NCBI RefSeq assembly: GCF_039542905.1
Contig: NZ_BAABIS010000001.1
Location: forward strand, 5,766,001-5,830,000
Direction: 5' to 3'
DNA from: Kitasatospora terrestris
GTDB taxonomy: Bacteria; Actinomycetota; Actinomycetes; Streptomycetales; Streptomycetaceae
Length of the DNA stretch: 64,000 bases
Below, one piece after another: positions 12,165-21,202 of this stretch (the stretch's first letter is position 1; each line of letters opens with the position of its first letter). The notes below the pieces were generated by a model that worked only from the letters and a program-made list of their open reading frames with translations, was not told the DNA's origin and ran no database searches. Both the position numbers and the translations under genes were made by a program.

Positions 12165-13166
12165 GTGCTGCGGATCCACTTCACCGCCACCGACCTGGCC
12201 AGGGCCAGGGTCGCCCCGACGGCGGGCCCGCTCGCCGAGACCTTCCAGAGCCTCCAGATCCTCTCCCGCTGCCGCAACAGCCTGCCCTTTCGGGCCTGGC
12301 GCCGGAGCCTCGCCGGCCCGCTCGGCGAGGGCAGCCGGCCGCTCCGCTCCCTGCTGCCCGCCCCGGGTTCGGGGCTCGACCTGATCGCCCTGGCCGGCAT
12401 GGACCCGTCCGTCGAGGCCGGCCTGGACACCCTGCTCGGCGTCGCCGACCACACCATGCGCGTCGAGCTGGAGATCGCCCGGCTGCCCGGTGCGGACCGC
12501 GGCTGGCTCGCCGCCCTGATCAGCGGCGACCTCCCGGCCCGCCGGGTGCTCGCCGACTCCCTCGACGCCACCCACCGCGCCCTGGTCCTCCCGCACTGGT
12601 CCCGGATGCGCGGCCACCTCGACTCCTACCGCGCCGACTGCGCCCGCACCGTGATGGACGGCGGCATCGAGCGGCTGCTGGAGTCCCTCTGCCCGCCGCA
12701 CACCCGCTGGAGCGCCCCCGTGCTGGAGATCGGCCGCGGCCCCGAGGTCGACGTCCACCTGGAGGGCCGGGGCCTGGTCGTCGCCCCGATGGTCTTCATG
12801 ACCGGGCACCCCCAACTGTTCTTCGACGTCGGCGACGAGGGCGCCGCACCGATCCTCACCGTGCCCACGCTCCGCGACCCGCTCGCCGCGGCCGCGCTCT
12901 GGGACGCCGACCGGGAGGCCGGCGACGCCTCGCTCGCGGCCCTGCTCGGCCGCACCCGTGCCGCCGCCCTCGACATCGTCACCGAGAGCTGCTCCACCAC
13001 CGAGCTCGCCCGCCGCCTCAACGTCTCCGCGGCCGCCGCCAGCCAGCACGCCACCGTCCTGCGCAACGCCAACCTCATCACCACCCGCCGCCGCGGCGGG
13101 GCCGTCCTCCACACCATCACCCCGCTCGGCGCCGACCTCCTCTCCCGCGCCCACGCGGTGGGCTGA
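12165..13166 (+). CDS. ArsR-like winged-helix transcriptional regulator, long form
   Basis: A 333-residue protein. The last 75 residues are an ArsR-type winged helix: a DIVTESCSTTELARRLNVS helix pair, the recognition helix AAASQHATVLRNANLI, and the RRRGGAVLHTITPLG wing. The first about 250 residues form a large unassigned sensor-like domain, common in streptomycete paralogues. No Cys-rich metal site is visible, so the ligand is probably not a soft metal. GTG 12165 is preceded by GGGGGAGGA. The palindrome upstream suggests autorepression. There is no adjacent structural gene in the same operon. Confidence 0.85.
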   Translation: MLRIHFTATDLARARVAPTAGPLAETFQSLQILSRCRNSLPFRAWRRSLAGPLGEGSRPLRSLLPAPGSGLDLIALAGMDPSVEAGLDTLLGVADHTMRVELEIARLPGADRGWLAALISGDLPARRVLADSLDATHRALVLPHWSRMRGHLDSYRADCARTVMDGGIERLLESLCPPHTRWSAPVLEIGRGPEVDVHLEGRGLVVAPMVFMTGHPQLFFDVGDEGAAPILTVPTLRDPLAAAALWDADREAGDASLAALLGRTRAAALDIVTESCSTTELARRLNVSAAAASQHATVLRNANLITTRRRGGAVLHTITPLGADLLSRAHAVG

Positions 13167-13173
13167 CCATCCG

Positions 13174-13377
13174 TCAGCCGGTGGCGGTCCAGGTCCACGG
13201 GCGGGGCCGTGCTCGCCGCGCAGCCCCGGAGCGGCACGGCCCGGTCCCCGCTCGTCCGGCCGGGCTGCGGTCCGTCGGCGGCACGATCCCGCTGTCCGCG
13301 TGGAACCGGATGGTCTTGACCGTGGGCCCGGTCCGCCGGGCCAGGCCGCCGGTGGTGAGGAGCGCGTCGCCGTCCAC
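13174..13377 (-). pseudogene. MerR-family regulator remnant
   Basis: A 67-codon frame begins with a recognisable MerR HTH: LTTGGLARRTGPTVKTIRFHADSGIVPPTDRSPAG. In intact MerR proteins this is followed by GYRxY, a second helix pair and a long coiled coil. Here the homology stops after about 45 residues. The rest is low-complexity Arg/Pro, and a VDLDRHRLT stretch resembling the next MerR segment appears in another frame. I read it as a frameshifted, truncated relic. It fills most of the gap between the ArsR-like gene and uvrC. Confidence 0.55.
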
Positions 13378-13459
13378 GCCCGCCGCTCTCCCGTCTCCCC
13401 CGCGGGAGACTCAAGGACGGCGGCGGCGGCGCCGTCCGGCCTGCGGATGCGGCCACGTG

Positions 13460-13482
13460 GTGTCACCGGCAATCGGTACGGT
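13460..13482 (+). promoter_or_regulatory. RecA-NDp-like promoter of uvrC
   Basis: GTGTCACCGGC (13460-13470), 6 nt, then TACGGT (13477-13482). The first block matches TTGTCAGTGGC at 8 of 11 positions, and the spacer and -10 box match those before uvrB. The -10 ends 7 nt before the uvrC ATG, predicting a leaderless mRNA. Confidence 0.62.
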
Positions 13483-13489
13483 AGGGGTT

Positions 13490-15598
13490 ATGGCTGACCC
13501 GTCCACCTACCGTCCGGCCCCGGGGGCGATTCCGGTCTCGCCCGGGGTGTACAAGTTCCGCGACGCCCACGGGCGGGTCATCTACGTCGGCAAGGCGAAG
13601 AGCCTGCGGCCGCGGCTCTCCTCGTACTTCCAGGACCTGTCCAACCTCCACCCGCGCACGGCGACGATGGTCACCACCGCCGCGTCGGTGGAGTGGACGG
13701 TGGTCGGCACCGAGGTCGAGGCGCTCCAGCTGGAGTACTCCTGGATCAAGGAGTTCGACCCGCGGTTCAACGTGAAGTACCGGGACGACAAGAGCTACCC
13801 GGAGCTGGCCGTCACGCTGAACGAGGAGTTCCCCCGGGTCCAGGTGATGCGCGGCGCGCACAAGAAGGGCGTGCGCTACTTCGGACCGTACGGGCACGCG
13901 TGGGCGATCCGCGAGACGGTGGACCTGCTGCTGCGGGTCTTCCCGGTGCGGACGTGCTCCAACGGCGTCTTCAAGCGGGCGCAGCAGGTCGGGCGGCCGT
14001 GCCTGCTGGGGTACATCGGCAAGTGCGCGGCGCCGTGCGTGGGCAAGGTGTCGGCGGCCGAGCACCGCGGCCTGGCCGAGGAGTTCTGCGACTTCATGGC
14101 CGGCCGCACCGGCAACTACCTGCGCCGCCTGGAGCAGCAGATGCAGGACGCGGCCGCCGAGATGGAGTACGAGAAGGCCGCCCGGCTGCGTGACGACCTC
14201 GGCGCGCTGAAGCGGGCGATGGAGAAGAACGCGGTCGTCCTCGCGGACGGCACCGACGCCGACCTGCTGGCCCTCGCGGAGGACGAGCTGGAGGCGGCGG
14301 TGCAGATCTTCCACGTGCGCGGCGGCCGGGTGCGCGGCCAGCGCGGCTGGGTGACCGACAAGGTCGAGGACGTGGACACGGTCGCGCTGGTGGAGCACGC
14401 GCTGCAGCAGCTGTACGGCGCGGGCACCGAGCCGGTGCCGCGCGAGGTGCTGGTGCCGGCGGTGCCGGACGACGCGGTGCGCGAGTGGCTGTCCGGCCTG
14501 CGCGGCGCCCAGGTCGACCTGCGGGTGCCGCACCGCGGTGACAAGAAGGACCTGATGGAGACGGTCCGGCGCAACGCCCAGCAGGCGCTGGCGCTGCACA
14601 AGACCAAGCGCGCCTCCGACCTGACCACCCGCAGCCGGGCGCTGCAGGAGATCGCCGACGCGCTGGAGCTCGACTCCGTCCCGCTGCGGATCGAGTGCTT
14701 CGACATCTCGCACCTGCAGGGCGAGGACGTGGTCGCCTCGATGGTGGTCTTCGAGGACGGCCTGGCCCGCAAGAGCGAGTACCGGCGCTTCCAGATCAAG
14801 GGCTTCGCCGGGCAGGACGACGTCCGCTCGATGCACGAGGTGATCGGCCGCCGCTTCCGCCGCTACCTGCAGGAGCGCGAGCAGACCGGCGAGTGGGCGG
14901 TCCCCGAGGCGGGCGAGGACACCGTGGACACCGCCGACACCGCCGAGGCCGCGGACACCGCGGACGTGACGGGCACCGCGGAGGACCCGACCCGCACCGA
15001 GGACGGCCGCCCCCGCCGCTTCGCCTACCCGCCGCAGCTGCTGGTGGTGGACGGCGGGCAGCCGCAGGTGGCGGCGGCCCAGCGGGCGCTGGACGAGCTC
15101 GGCATCGACGACGTGGCGCTGTGCGGCCTGGCCAAGCGGCTGGAGGAGGTCTGGCTGCCCGGCCAGGACGACCCGGTGGTGCTGCCGCGCAGCAGCGAGG
15201 GCCTGTACCTGCTGCAGCGGGTGCGCGACGAGGCGCACCGGTTCGCCATCGGCTACCAGCGCGCCAAGCGCTCCAAGCGGCTCACGGCGGGGGAACTGGA
15301 CTCCGTCCCCGGCCTCGGAGAGACTCGCCGCCAGGCCCTGCTGAAGCACTTCGGTTCGCTGAAGAAGCTGCGCGCGGCCACCGTGGACGAGCTGTGCGAG
15401 GTGCCGGGGGTCGGTCGCCGGACTGCGGAGACTGTTGCCGCAGCCTTGGCCTCCCGTACACCCGCCGCATTCGCGGTGAACACCGCCACGGGCGAGATCA
15501 TTGACGACAGCGACGACCGTGACCACGGCGGCGACGGGGCCGCCGGGCCGGCCGGTCGCGACCTGAGCAGTACCACCGAGAGCGGGGAACCGACGTGA
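13490..15598 (+). CDS. uvrC: Excinuclease ABC subunit C (UvrC)
   Basis: UvrC makes both incisions in nucleotide excision repair. The protein is 702 residues. Order of parts: GIY-YIG nuclease (SPGVYKFRDAHGRVIYVGKAKSL), a Cys-bearing segment (RPCLLGYIGKCAAPC), a UVR motif that contacts UvrB (EMEYEKAARLRDDL), the RNase H-like nuclease (ECFDISHLQGEDVVASMVVFEDG; VVDGGQPQ), and a C-terminal HhH2 pair (VPGLGETRRQALLKHFGS; VPGVGRRTAETV). An Asp/Thr/Ala-rich insertion lies near residues 475-500. ATG 13490 begins the conserved N-terminus. Its stop overlaps the rapZ start. Confidence 0.96.
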   Translation: MADPSTYRPAPGAIPVSPGVYKFRDAHGRVIYVGKAKSLRPRLSSYFQDLSNLHPRTATMVTTAASVEWTVVGTEVEALQLEYSWIKEFDPRFNVKYRDDKSYPELAVTLNEEFPRVQVMRGAHKKGVRYFGPYGHAWAIRETVDLLLRVFPVRTCSNGVFKRAQQVGRPCLLGYIGKCAAPCVGKVSAAEHRGLAEEFCDFMAGRTGNYLRRLEQQMQDAAAEMEYEKAARLRDDLGALKRAMEKNAVVLADGTDADLLALAEDELEAAVQIFHVRGGRVRGQRGWVTDKVEDVDTVALVEHALQQLYGAGTEPVPREVLVPAVPDDAVREWLSGLRGAQVDLRVPHRGDKKDLMETVRRNAQQALALHKTKRASDLTTRSRALQEIADALELDSVPLRIECFDISHLQGEDVVASMVVFEDGLARKSEYRRFQIKGFAGQDDVRSMHEVIGRRFRRYLQEREQTGEWAVPEAGEDTVDTADTAEAADTADVTGTAEDPTRTEDGRPRRFAYPPQLLVVDGGQPQVAAAQRALDELGIDDVALCGLAKRLEEVWLPGQDDPVVLPRSSEGLYLLQRVRDEAHRFAIGYQRAKRSKRLTAGELDSVPGLGETRRQALLKHFGSLKKLRAATVDELCEVPGVGRRTAETVAAALASRTPAAFAVNTATGEIIDDSDDRDHGGDGAAGPAGRDLSSTTESGEPT

Positions 15599-16479
15599 CA
15601 GTGTCCAACGGGGGAGAGAGCGTCCCCGAGCTGGTGATCATCTCCGGCATGTCCGGGGCCGGCCGGTCCACCGCCGCGAAGTGCCTGGAGGACCTCGGCT
15701 GGTTCGTGGTCGACAACCTGCCGCCGGCCCTGATCCCGACCATGGTCGACCTGGGGGCCCGCTCGCAGGGCGCGGTGCCGCGCATCGGCGTGGTGGTCGA
15801 CGTGCGCAGCCGCAGCTTCTTCGACGAGCTGCTGACCTCGCTCGACGAGCTGGAGAAGCGCGGCGTCCGGCTGCGGGTGGTCTTCCTGGAGTCCTCCGAC
15901 GAGGCGCTGGTGCGCCGCTTCGAGAACGTCCGCCGCCCGCACCCGCTGCAGGGCGACGGCCGGATCGTCGACGGCATCGAGCGCGAGCGCGACCTGCTGC
16001 GCGAGCTGCGCGGCGAGGCCGACCTGGTGATCGACACCTCCAACCTCAACGTGCACCAGCTGCGCGCCAAGTTCGACGCCCAGTTCAGCGGCAACGACGA
16101 GCCGGAGCTGCGGGCCACCGTGATGTCCTTCGGCTTCAAGTACGGCCTGCCGGTCGACGCCGACCTGGTGGTGGACTGCCGCTTCCTGCCGAACCCGCAC
16201 TGGGTGCCCGAGCTGCGCGCCCGTACCGGAACCGACGCGGACGTGGCAGAGTACGTGTTCCAGCAGCCCGGCGCCCAGGAGTTCCTGGACGGGTACACCG
16301 AGTTGCTGCGCATCGTCACGGAGGGTTACCGGCGCGAGGGCAAGCGCTACATGACTCTTGCCGTAGGCTGCACCGGTGGCAAGCACCGCAGCGTCGCGAT
16401 GTCCGAGCGGTTGACGAAGCGTCTGATCGCGGACGGCGTGGAGACGGTGCTGGTCCACCGCGACATGGGCAGGGAGTGA
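15595..16479 (+). CDS. rapZ: RapZ/YvcJ-family nucleotide-binding protein
   Basis: A P-loop protein of 294 residues. Its Walker A reads GMSGAGRST, with Arg in place of the usual Lys, which also occurs in actinobacterial members. DLGWFVVDNLPP and the C-terminal GCTGGKHRSV motif define the family. In E. coli RapZ is an RNA adaptor controlling GlmS; in Gram-positives YvcJ binds nucleotides and links to competence and cell wall. The start GTG overlaps the uvrC stop as GTGA (15595-15598), so translation is coupled. The order uvrC-rapZ-yvcK-whiA is conserved in actinobacteria. Confidence 0.94.
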   Translation: MTVSNGGESVPELVIISGMSGAGRSTAAKCLEDLGWFVVDNLPPALIPTMVDLGARSQGAVPRIGVVVDVRSRSFFDELLTSLDELEKRGVRLRVVFLESSDEALVRRFENVRRPHPLQGDGRIVDGIERERDLLRELRGEADLVIDTSNLNVHQLRAKFDAQFSGNDEPELRATVMSFGFKYGLPVDADLVVDCRFLPNPHWVPELRARTGTDADVAEYVFQQPGAQEFLDGYTELLRIVTEGYRREGKRYMTLAVGCTGGKHRSVAMSERLTKRLIADGVETVLVHRDMGRE

Positions 16480-16548
16480 CGCCCCGGGAGTGACGGCGGC
16501 GCCCCGCCGGTCGCTCGAAGGAGCATGAGACAGGAACGTGGGGTCGGC

Positions 16549-17652
16549 GTGACGGGATACTCGCCAGCACGGCAGCAGCAGTACCGGCCCGCCGAGCGAG
16601 CGTCCCAACACTCCAGCCGCGCCGCCCAGCAGCAGGGCCGGCCCGCGCAGAAGCAGCAGCACCGCCCCGGCGCGCCCCGGATCGCCGCGCTGGGCGGCGG
16701 CCAGGGGCTGTCCGCCTCGCTGTCGGCGCTGCGCCGGCTGACCACCGAGCTGACCGCCGTGGTCACCGTCGCCGACGACGGCGGCTCCAGCGGCCGGCTG
16801 CGCGCCGAGCTGGGCGTGCTGCCGCCGGGTGACCTGCGCAAGGCGCTGGCCGCGCTGTGCGGGGACGACGACTGGGGCCGCACCTGGTCCGAGGTGATCC
16901 AGCAGCGCTTCACCGGCACCGGGGAGCTGGGCGGCCACGCCGTCGGCAACCTGCTGATCGTCGCGCTGTGGGAGAAGCTCGGCGACCCGGTGGAGGCGCT
17001 GAACTGGGTGGGCCGGCTGCTCAACGTCCAGGGCCGGGTGCTGCCGATGTCGGCCGTCCCGCTGGACATCGAGGCGCAGGTGCGCGGCCACGACCCGGCC
17101 CGGCCGACCGAGGTGACCGCGGTCCGCGGCCAGGCCAGCGTGGCGGTCACGCCGGGCACGGTGGAGTCGGTCCGGCTGCTGCCGGACGAGCCGCCGGCCG
17201 TCCCGGAGGCCGTCCAGGCGGTCCTGGAGGCGGACTGGGTGGTGCTCGGCCCGGGCTCCTGGTTCACCAGCGTGCTGCCCCACCTGCTGGTCCCCGAACT
17301 GGCCCGGGCGCTCACCGAGACCCGCGCCCGCCGGCTGCTCACCCTCAACCTGGCCCCGCAGCCGGGCGAGACCGAGGGCTTCACCCCGCAGCGCCACCTG
17401 GACGTGATCTTCGACCACGCCCCGGACCTCGCGGTGGATGCGATCCTGGTGGACGAGCGGGCCGTCACCGGCGGCGCCTTCGGCGTGTCGGACCTCGCGG
17501 GGCTGGAGAAGGCCGCCGAGCGGATGGGAGCCTCCCTGGTGCTCGGCCGGGTGGCCCGCGCGGACGGCACGCCGCGACACGACCCGGAGCTCTTGGCAGC
17601 CGCGTACGACCGGATTTTCCGGACTCATGGAAGGATCGGCCCATGGCGATGA
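16549..17652 (+). CDS. yvcK: YvcK/CofD-like protein (gluconeogenesis and envelope factor)
   Basis: A YvcK-type Rossmann protein of the CofD superfamily. IAALGGGQGLSASL is the phosphate-binding loop. VADDGGSSGRLR, PPGDLRKAL, GHAVGNLLI and GPGSWFTSV are the family motifs. In Bacillus and mycobacteria YvcK/CuvA binds UDP-sugars and is needed for cell-wall integrity on gluconeogenic carbon. An N-terminal extension of about 40 residues is Gln/Arg-rich and looks disordered. GTG 16549 is chosen; ATG 16525 is also in frame, but its GAAGGAG is only 1 nt away. The stop overlaps whiA by 10 nt. Confidence 0.92.
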   Translation: MTGYSPARQQQYRPAERASQHSSRAAQQQGRPAQKQQHRPGAPRIAALGGGQGLSASLSALRRLTTELTAVVTVADDGGSSGRLRAELGVLPPGDLRKALAALCGDDDWGRTWSEVIQQRFTGTGELGGHAVGNLLIVALWEKLGDPVEALNWVGRLLNVQGRVLPMSAVPLDIEAQVRGHDPARPTEVTAVRGQASVAVTPGTVESVRLLPDEPPAVPEAVQAVLEADWVVLGPGSWFTSVLPHLLVPELARALTETRARRLLTLNLAPQPGETEGFTPQRHLDVIFDHAPDLAVDAILVDERAVTGGAFGVSDLAGLEKAAERMGASLVLGRVARADGTPRHDPELLAAAYDRIFRTHGRIGPWR

Positions 17653-18623
17653 CGGCAGCGGTGAAGGATGAGATCTCCCGGCTTCCCGTCACCCGTGCCT
17701 GCTGCCGCAAGGCGGAGGTCTCGGCGATCCTGCGTTTCGCGGGCGGACTGCACATTGTGAGCGGCCGCATCGTGATCGAGGCGGAGCTGGACACCGGCAT
17801 TGCGGCACGGCGGCTGCGCAAGGACCTCCTGGAGATCTTCGGACACTCCTCGGATCTGGTGGTGATGGCCCCCGGCGGCCTGCGTCGCGGCAGCCGGTAC
17901 GTGGTGCGGGTGGTGAAGGACGGCGAGCTGCTGGCCCGGCAGACCGGGCTGGTGGACGGGCGGGGACGGCCGATCCGGGGGCTCCCCCCGGCGGTGGTCT
18001 CGGGCGCGACCTGCGACGCCGAGGCGGCGTGGCGCGGCGCGTTCCTGGCGCACGGCTCGCTGACCGAGCCCGGCAGGTCCTCCTCCCTGGAGATCACCTG
18101 CCCCGGCTCGGAGGCGGCACTGGCCCTGGTCGGCGCGGCCCGGCGGCTCGGGATCCCGGCGAAGGCCCGCGAGGTCCGCGGGGTGGACCGGGTGGTGATC
18201 CGGGACGGCGACGCGATCGGCGCGCTGCTGACCCGGCTGGGCGCGCACGAGTCGGTGCTGGCCTGGGAGGAGCGGCGGATGCGCCGCGAGGTGCGGGCCA
18301 CCGCCAACCGGCTGGCCAACTTCGACGACGCCAACCTGCGCCGCTCGGCCCGGGCCGCGGTCGCGGCCGGCGCGCGGGTGCAGCGGGCGCTGGAGATCCT
18401 CGGCGAGGAGGTGCCGGAGCACCTGGCGGCCGCCGGCCAGCTGCGGATGCAGCACAAGCAGGCCTCGCTGGAGGAGCTGGGCGCGCTCGCCGACCCCCCG
18501 CTGACCAAGGACGCGGTGGCCGGCCGGATCCGCCGCCTGCTGGCGATGGCCGACAAGCGGGCCGCCGAGCTCGGCCTGCCGAACACCGAGGCGAACCTGA
18601 CCGAGGAGATGGCACTGAGCTGA
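17643..18623 (+). CDS. whiA: Sporulation regulator WhiA
   Basis: A 326-residue WhiA. The N-terminal part is a LAGLIDADG-derived fold without nuclease function (FAGGLHIVSG; WRGAFLAHGSLTEPGRS), and the C-terminal HTH is QASLEELGALADPPLTKDAVAGRIRRLL. In Streptomyces WhiA acts with WhiB on promoters such as ftsZ and filP to start sporulation septation. ATG 17643 is inside the yvcK frame end, with GGAAGGA at 17629-17635. It is the last gene of the uvrC run, closed by a strong hairpin. Confidence 0.96.
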   Translation: MAMTAAVKDEISRLPVTRACCRKAEVSAILRFAGGLHIVSGRIVIEAELDTGIAARRLRKDLLEIFGHSSDLVVMAPGGLRRGSRYVVRVVKDGELLARQTGLVDGRGRPIRGLPPAVVSGATCDAEAAWRGAFLAHGSLTEPGRSSSLEITCPGSEAALALVGAARRLGIPAKAREVRGVDRVVIRDGDAIGALLTRLGAHESVLAWEERRMRREVRATANRLANFDDANLRRSARAAVAAGARVQRALEILGEEVPEHLAAAGQLRMQHKQASLEELGALADPPLTKDAVAGRIRRLLAMADKRAAELGLPNTEANLTEEMALS

Positions 18624-18661
18624 CGTGGCCGGACGGTCCGGGCGCTGCCGACGAGTTGGAC

Positions 18662-18706
18662 GAGGGACGCGGGCGACATCCAGAAGTGATGTTGCTCGCG
18701 TCCCTC
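18662..18706 (+). terminator. Terminator of the uvrC-rapZ-yvcK-whiA run
   Basis: A 19-bp stem beginning GAGGGACGCG (18662-18680 with 18688-18706), with two G-U pairs and a 7-nt loop, followed by a T-rich tract. Confidence 0.88.
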
Positions 18707-18832
18707 GGCTGTTGTTTCCGGAGAGGCGATGTGCCTCGGCGCGGCCCGGGGAGGTAGGGTCAGTGGTGGTCGGGGACAACCCAATTTCCATCTCGTCGGC
18801 TTCGGCCGGCGTACCAATGAGGAGATCGGTTC

Positions 18833-19840
18833 GTGACGATCCGGGTAGGAATCAACGGCTTCGGCCGTATCGGCCGCAACTTCTTCCGCGCGGTCAAGTC
18901 CCAGGGCGCTGACATCGAGATCGTCGGTGTCAATGACCTGACCGACACCAAGACCCTGGCTCACCTGCTCAAGTACGACACCACCCTTGGTACCTTCCCC
19001 GGCGAGGTCTCGCACACCGAGGACAGCATCACCGTCGACGGCCACACCTTCAAGGTGACCGCCGAGCGCGACCCCGCCAACCTCCCCTGGGCCGCCCTGG
19101 GCGCCGACATCGTCGTCGAGTCCACCGGCATCTTCACCAAGGCCGATGCTGCGAAGAAGCACATCACCGCCGGTGCGAAGAAGGTCCTGATCTCCGCGCC
19201 CGCCACCGATGAGGACATCACCATCGTCCTCGGTGTCAACGACGACAAGTACGACGCGGCGGCGCACGAGATCATCTCCAACGCCTCCTGCACCACCAAC
19301 TGCGTGGCGCCGATGGCGAAGGTGCTGAACGAGAACTTCGGCATCGTCAAGGGCCTGATGACCACGGTGCACGCGTTCACCAACGACCAGGTCACGCTGG
19401 ACTTCCCGCACAAGGACCTGCGTCGCGCCCGCGCGGCCTCGCAGAACATCATCCCGACCTCGACCGGTGCCGCCAAGGCGACCGCCCTGGTCCTGCCGGA
19501 GCTGAAGGGCAAGCTGGACGGCACCTCGCTGCGCGTCCCGGTCCCGACCGGCTCGATCACGGACCTGGTCGTCACCCTGGAGCGCGAGGTCACCAAGGAC
19601 GAGGTCAACGCCGCGTTCCAGAAGGCCGCCCAGGAGGGTGCGCTCAAGGGCATCCTGGCCTACACCGAGGACCCGATCGTCTCCTCGGACATCGTCAACG
19701 ACCCGCACTCCTGCATCTTCGACGCCCAGCTGACCATGGTCCAGGGCAACCAGGTCAAGGTGCTCGGCTGGTACGACAACGAGTGGGGCTACTCTAACCG
19801 CCTGGTGAACCTGACCACCCTCGTCGGTGGCCAGCTCTGA
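18833..19840 (+). CDS. gap: Glyceraldehyde-3-phosphate dehydrogenase, type I
   Basis: A glycolytic NAD-dependent GAPDH of 335 residues. It has the N-terminal dinucleotide fold GINGFGRIGRNFFRA, the catalytic NASCTTNCVAP with Cys near residue 153, and the C-terminal WYDNEWGYSNR. GTG 18833 is preceded by GAGGAGA at 18813-18819. A TAGGGT hexamer at 18755-18760 is a possible -10 box with a poor -35. It heads the gap-pgk-tpiA cluster, but a hairpin separates it from pgk. Confidence 0.98.
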   Translation: MTIRVGINGFGRIGRNFFRAVKSQGADIEIVGVNDLTDTKTLAHLLKYDTTLGTFPGEVSHTEDSITVDGHTFKVTAERDPANLPWAALGADIVVESTGIFTKADAAKKHITAGAKKVLISAPATDEDITIVLGVNDDKYDAAAHEIISNASCTTNCVAPMAKVLNENFGIVKGLMTTVHAFTNDQVTLDFPHKDLRRARAASQNIIPTSTGAAKATALVLPELKGKLDGTSLRVPVPTGSITDLVVTLEREVTKDEVNAAFQKAAQEGALKGILAYTEDPIVSSDIVNDPHSCIFDAQLTMVQGNQVKVLGWYDNEWGYSNRLVNLTTLVGGQL

Positions 19841-19872
19841 CCGCAGCGGGAGCTGACGTGATGTAAGGGGCA

Positions 19873-19906
19873 GGGCCCGGAAGGCGCACGACGGCCTCCC
19901 GGGCCC
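19873..19906 (+). terminator. Hairpin between gap and pgk
   Basis: GGGCCCGG and AGGC pair with GCCT and CCGGGCCC, with one A-C mismatch and an 8-nt loop, followed by TTCCTC. It may attenuate rather than stop transcription into pgk. Confidence 0.75.
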
Positions 19907-19989
19907 TTCCTCTGCACACGTACCCTCACTCTCTCCGACGGCTCGTCGCCGAGCCGTCAGCCACTTTCTCCCCAGGAGACAACCAGACC

Positions 19990-21195
19990 GTGAAGACGAT
20001 CGAAGACCTCGACGTTGCAGGCCGGCGGGTGTTCGTCCGCGCCGACCTCAATGTGCCGCTGTCCGGCGGCACGATCACCGACGACGGCCGGATCCGCGCC
20101 GTCGCGCCGACCATCGCCAAGCTGCTGGAGCGCGGCGCCCGCGTGGTCGTCGCCTCGCACCTCGGCCGCCCCAAGGGCGAGCCCGACCCGCAGTTCTCGC
20201 TCGCCCCGGTCGCCGTCCGGCTCGGGGAGATCCTCGGCAAGCCGGTCACGTTCGCGACCGACACCGTGGGCGACAGCGCGAAGGCCACCGTCGCCGCCCT
20301 CGGCGACGGCGAGGTCACGCTGCTCGAGAACCTGCGCTTCAACGCCGGCGAGACCAGCAAGGACGACGCCGAGCGCGGCGCCTTCGCGGACGAGCTGGCC
20401 GCCCTCGCCGACCTCTACGTCGGCGACGGCTTCGGCGCGGTGCACCGCAAGCACGCCTCGGTGTTCGACCTGCCGGCCCGCCTGCCGCACGCCGTCGGCG
20501 ACCTGATCGCCACCGAGGTCGGCGTGCTCAAGCGCCTGACCGACGAGGTGGCCCGCCCGTACGTGGTGGTGCTCGGCGGCTCCAAGGTCTCCGACAAGGT
20601 CGGCGTGATCGAGAACCTGCTCGGCAAGGCCGACCGGATCCTCATCGGCGGCGGCATGATGTACACCTTCATCGCGGCCCAGGGCCACGGCGTCGGCGCC
20701 TCGCTGCTGCAGGAGGACCAGATCCCGGTCGTCCAGGACTACCTGAAGCGCGGCGCCGAGCAGGGCGTCGAGTTCGTGATCCCGGTCGACACCGCGGTCT
20801 CCGGCAGCTTCCCCGACGTCAAGGGCGGCGCCCCGGTCGAGGACTTCGCGGTGGTCGACGTGGAGGCCATCCCGGACGGCGCGCTCGGCCTGGACATCGG
20901 CCCGCGCACCGCGGCGCTGTTCGCCGAGAAGATCGCCGACGCGGCCACCGTGTTCTGGAACGGCCCGATGGGCGTCTTCGAGCACCCGGCGTTCGCCGAC
21001 GGCACCCGGGCGGTCGCCCAGGCGCTGGTGGACGGCGACGCGTTCACCGTGGTCGGTGGCGGCGACTCCGCCGCGGCCGTCCGCATCCTGGGCTTCGACG
21101 AGGCGAAGTTCGGACACATCTCGACCGGCGGTGGCGCGAGCCTGGAGTACCTGGAGGGCAAGCAGCTCCCCGGTCTCACCGCCCTGGAAGACTGA
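19990..21195 (+). CDS. pgk: Phosphoglycerate kinase
   Basis: A 401-residue monomeric kinase converting 1,3-bisphosphoglycerate and ADP to 3-phosphoglycerate and ATP. Visible motifs are VFVRADLNVPL, SHLGRPKGEPD, ENLRF, the VVLGGSKVSDK hinge, and the nucleotide-binding WNGPMGVFE and VVGGGDSAAA. GTG 19990 has AGGAGA at about 19975. It ends 7 nt before tpiA, so the two are cotranscribed and probably coupled. Confidence 0.98.
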   Translation: MKTIEDLDVAGRRVFVRADLNVPLSGGTITDDGRIRAVAPTIAKLLERGARVVVASHLGRPKGEPDPQFSLAPVAVRLGEILGKPVTFATDTVGDSAKATVAALGDGEVTLLENLRFNAGETSKDDAERGAFADELAALADLYVGDGFGAVHRKHASVFDLPARLPHAVGDLIATEVGVLKRLTDEVARPYVVVLGGSKVSDKVGVIENLLGKADRILIGGGMMYTFIAAQGHGVGASLLQEDQIPVVQDYLKRGAEQGVEFVIPVDTAVSGSFPDVKGGAPVEDFAVVDVEAIPDGALGLDIGPRTAALFAEKIADAATVFWNGPMGVFEHPAFADGTRAVAQALVDGDAFTVVGGGDSAAAVRILGFDEAKFGHISTGGGASLEYLEGKQLPGLTALED

Positions 21196-21202
21196 GGGCA
21201 CG

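Noticed and set aside
13181..13489. Extension of uvrC upstream of ATG 13490
   Set aside because: The added residues are Arg/Pro-rich and overlap the MerR relic on the other strand; the UvrC N-terminus and a promoter place the start at 13490.
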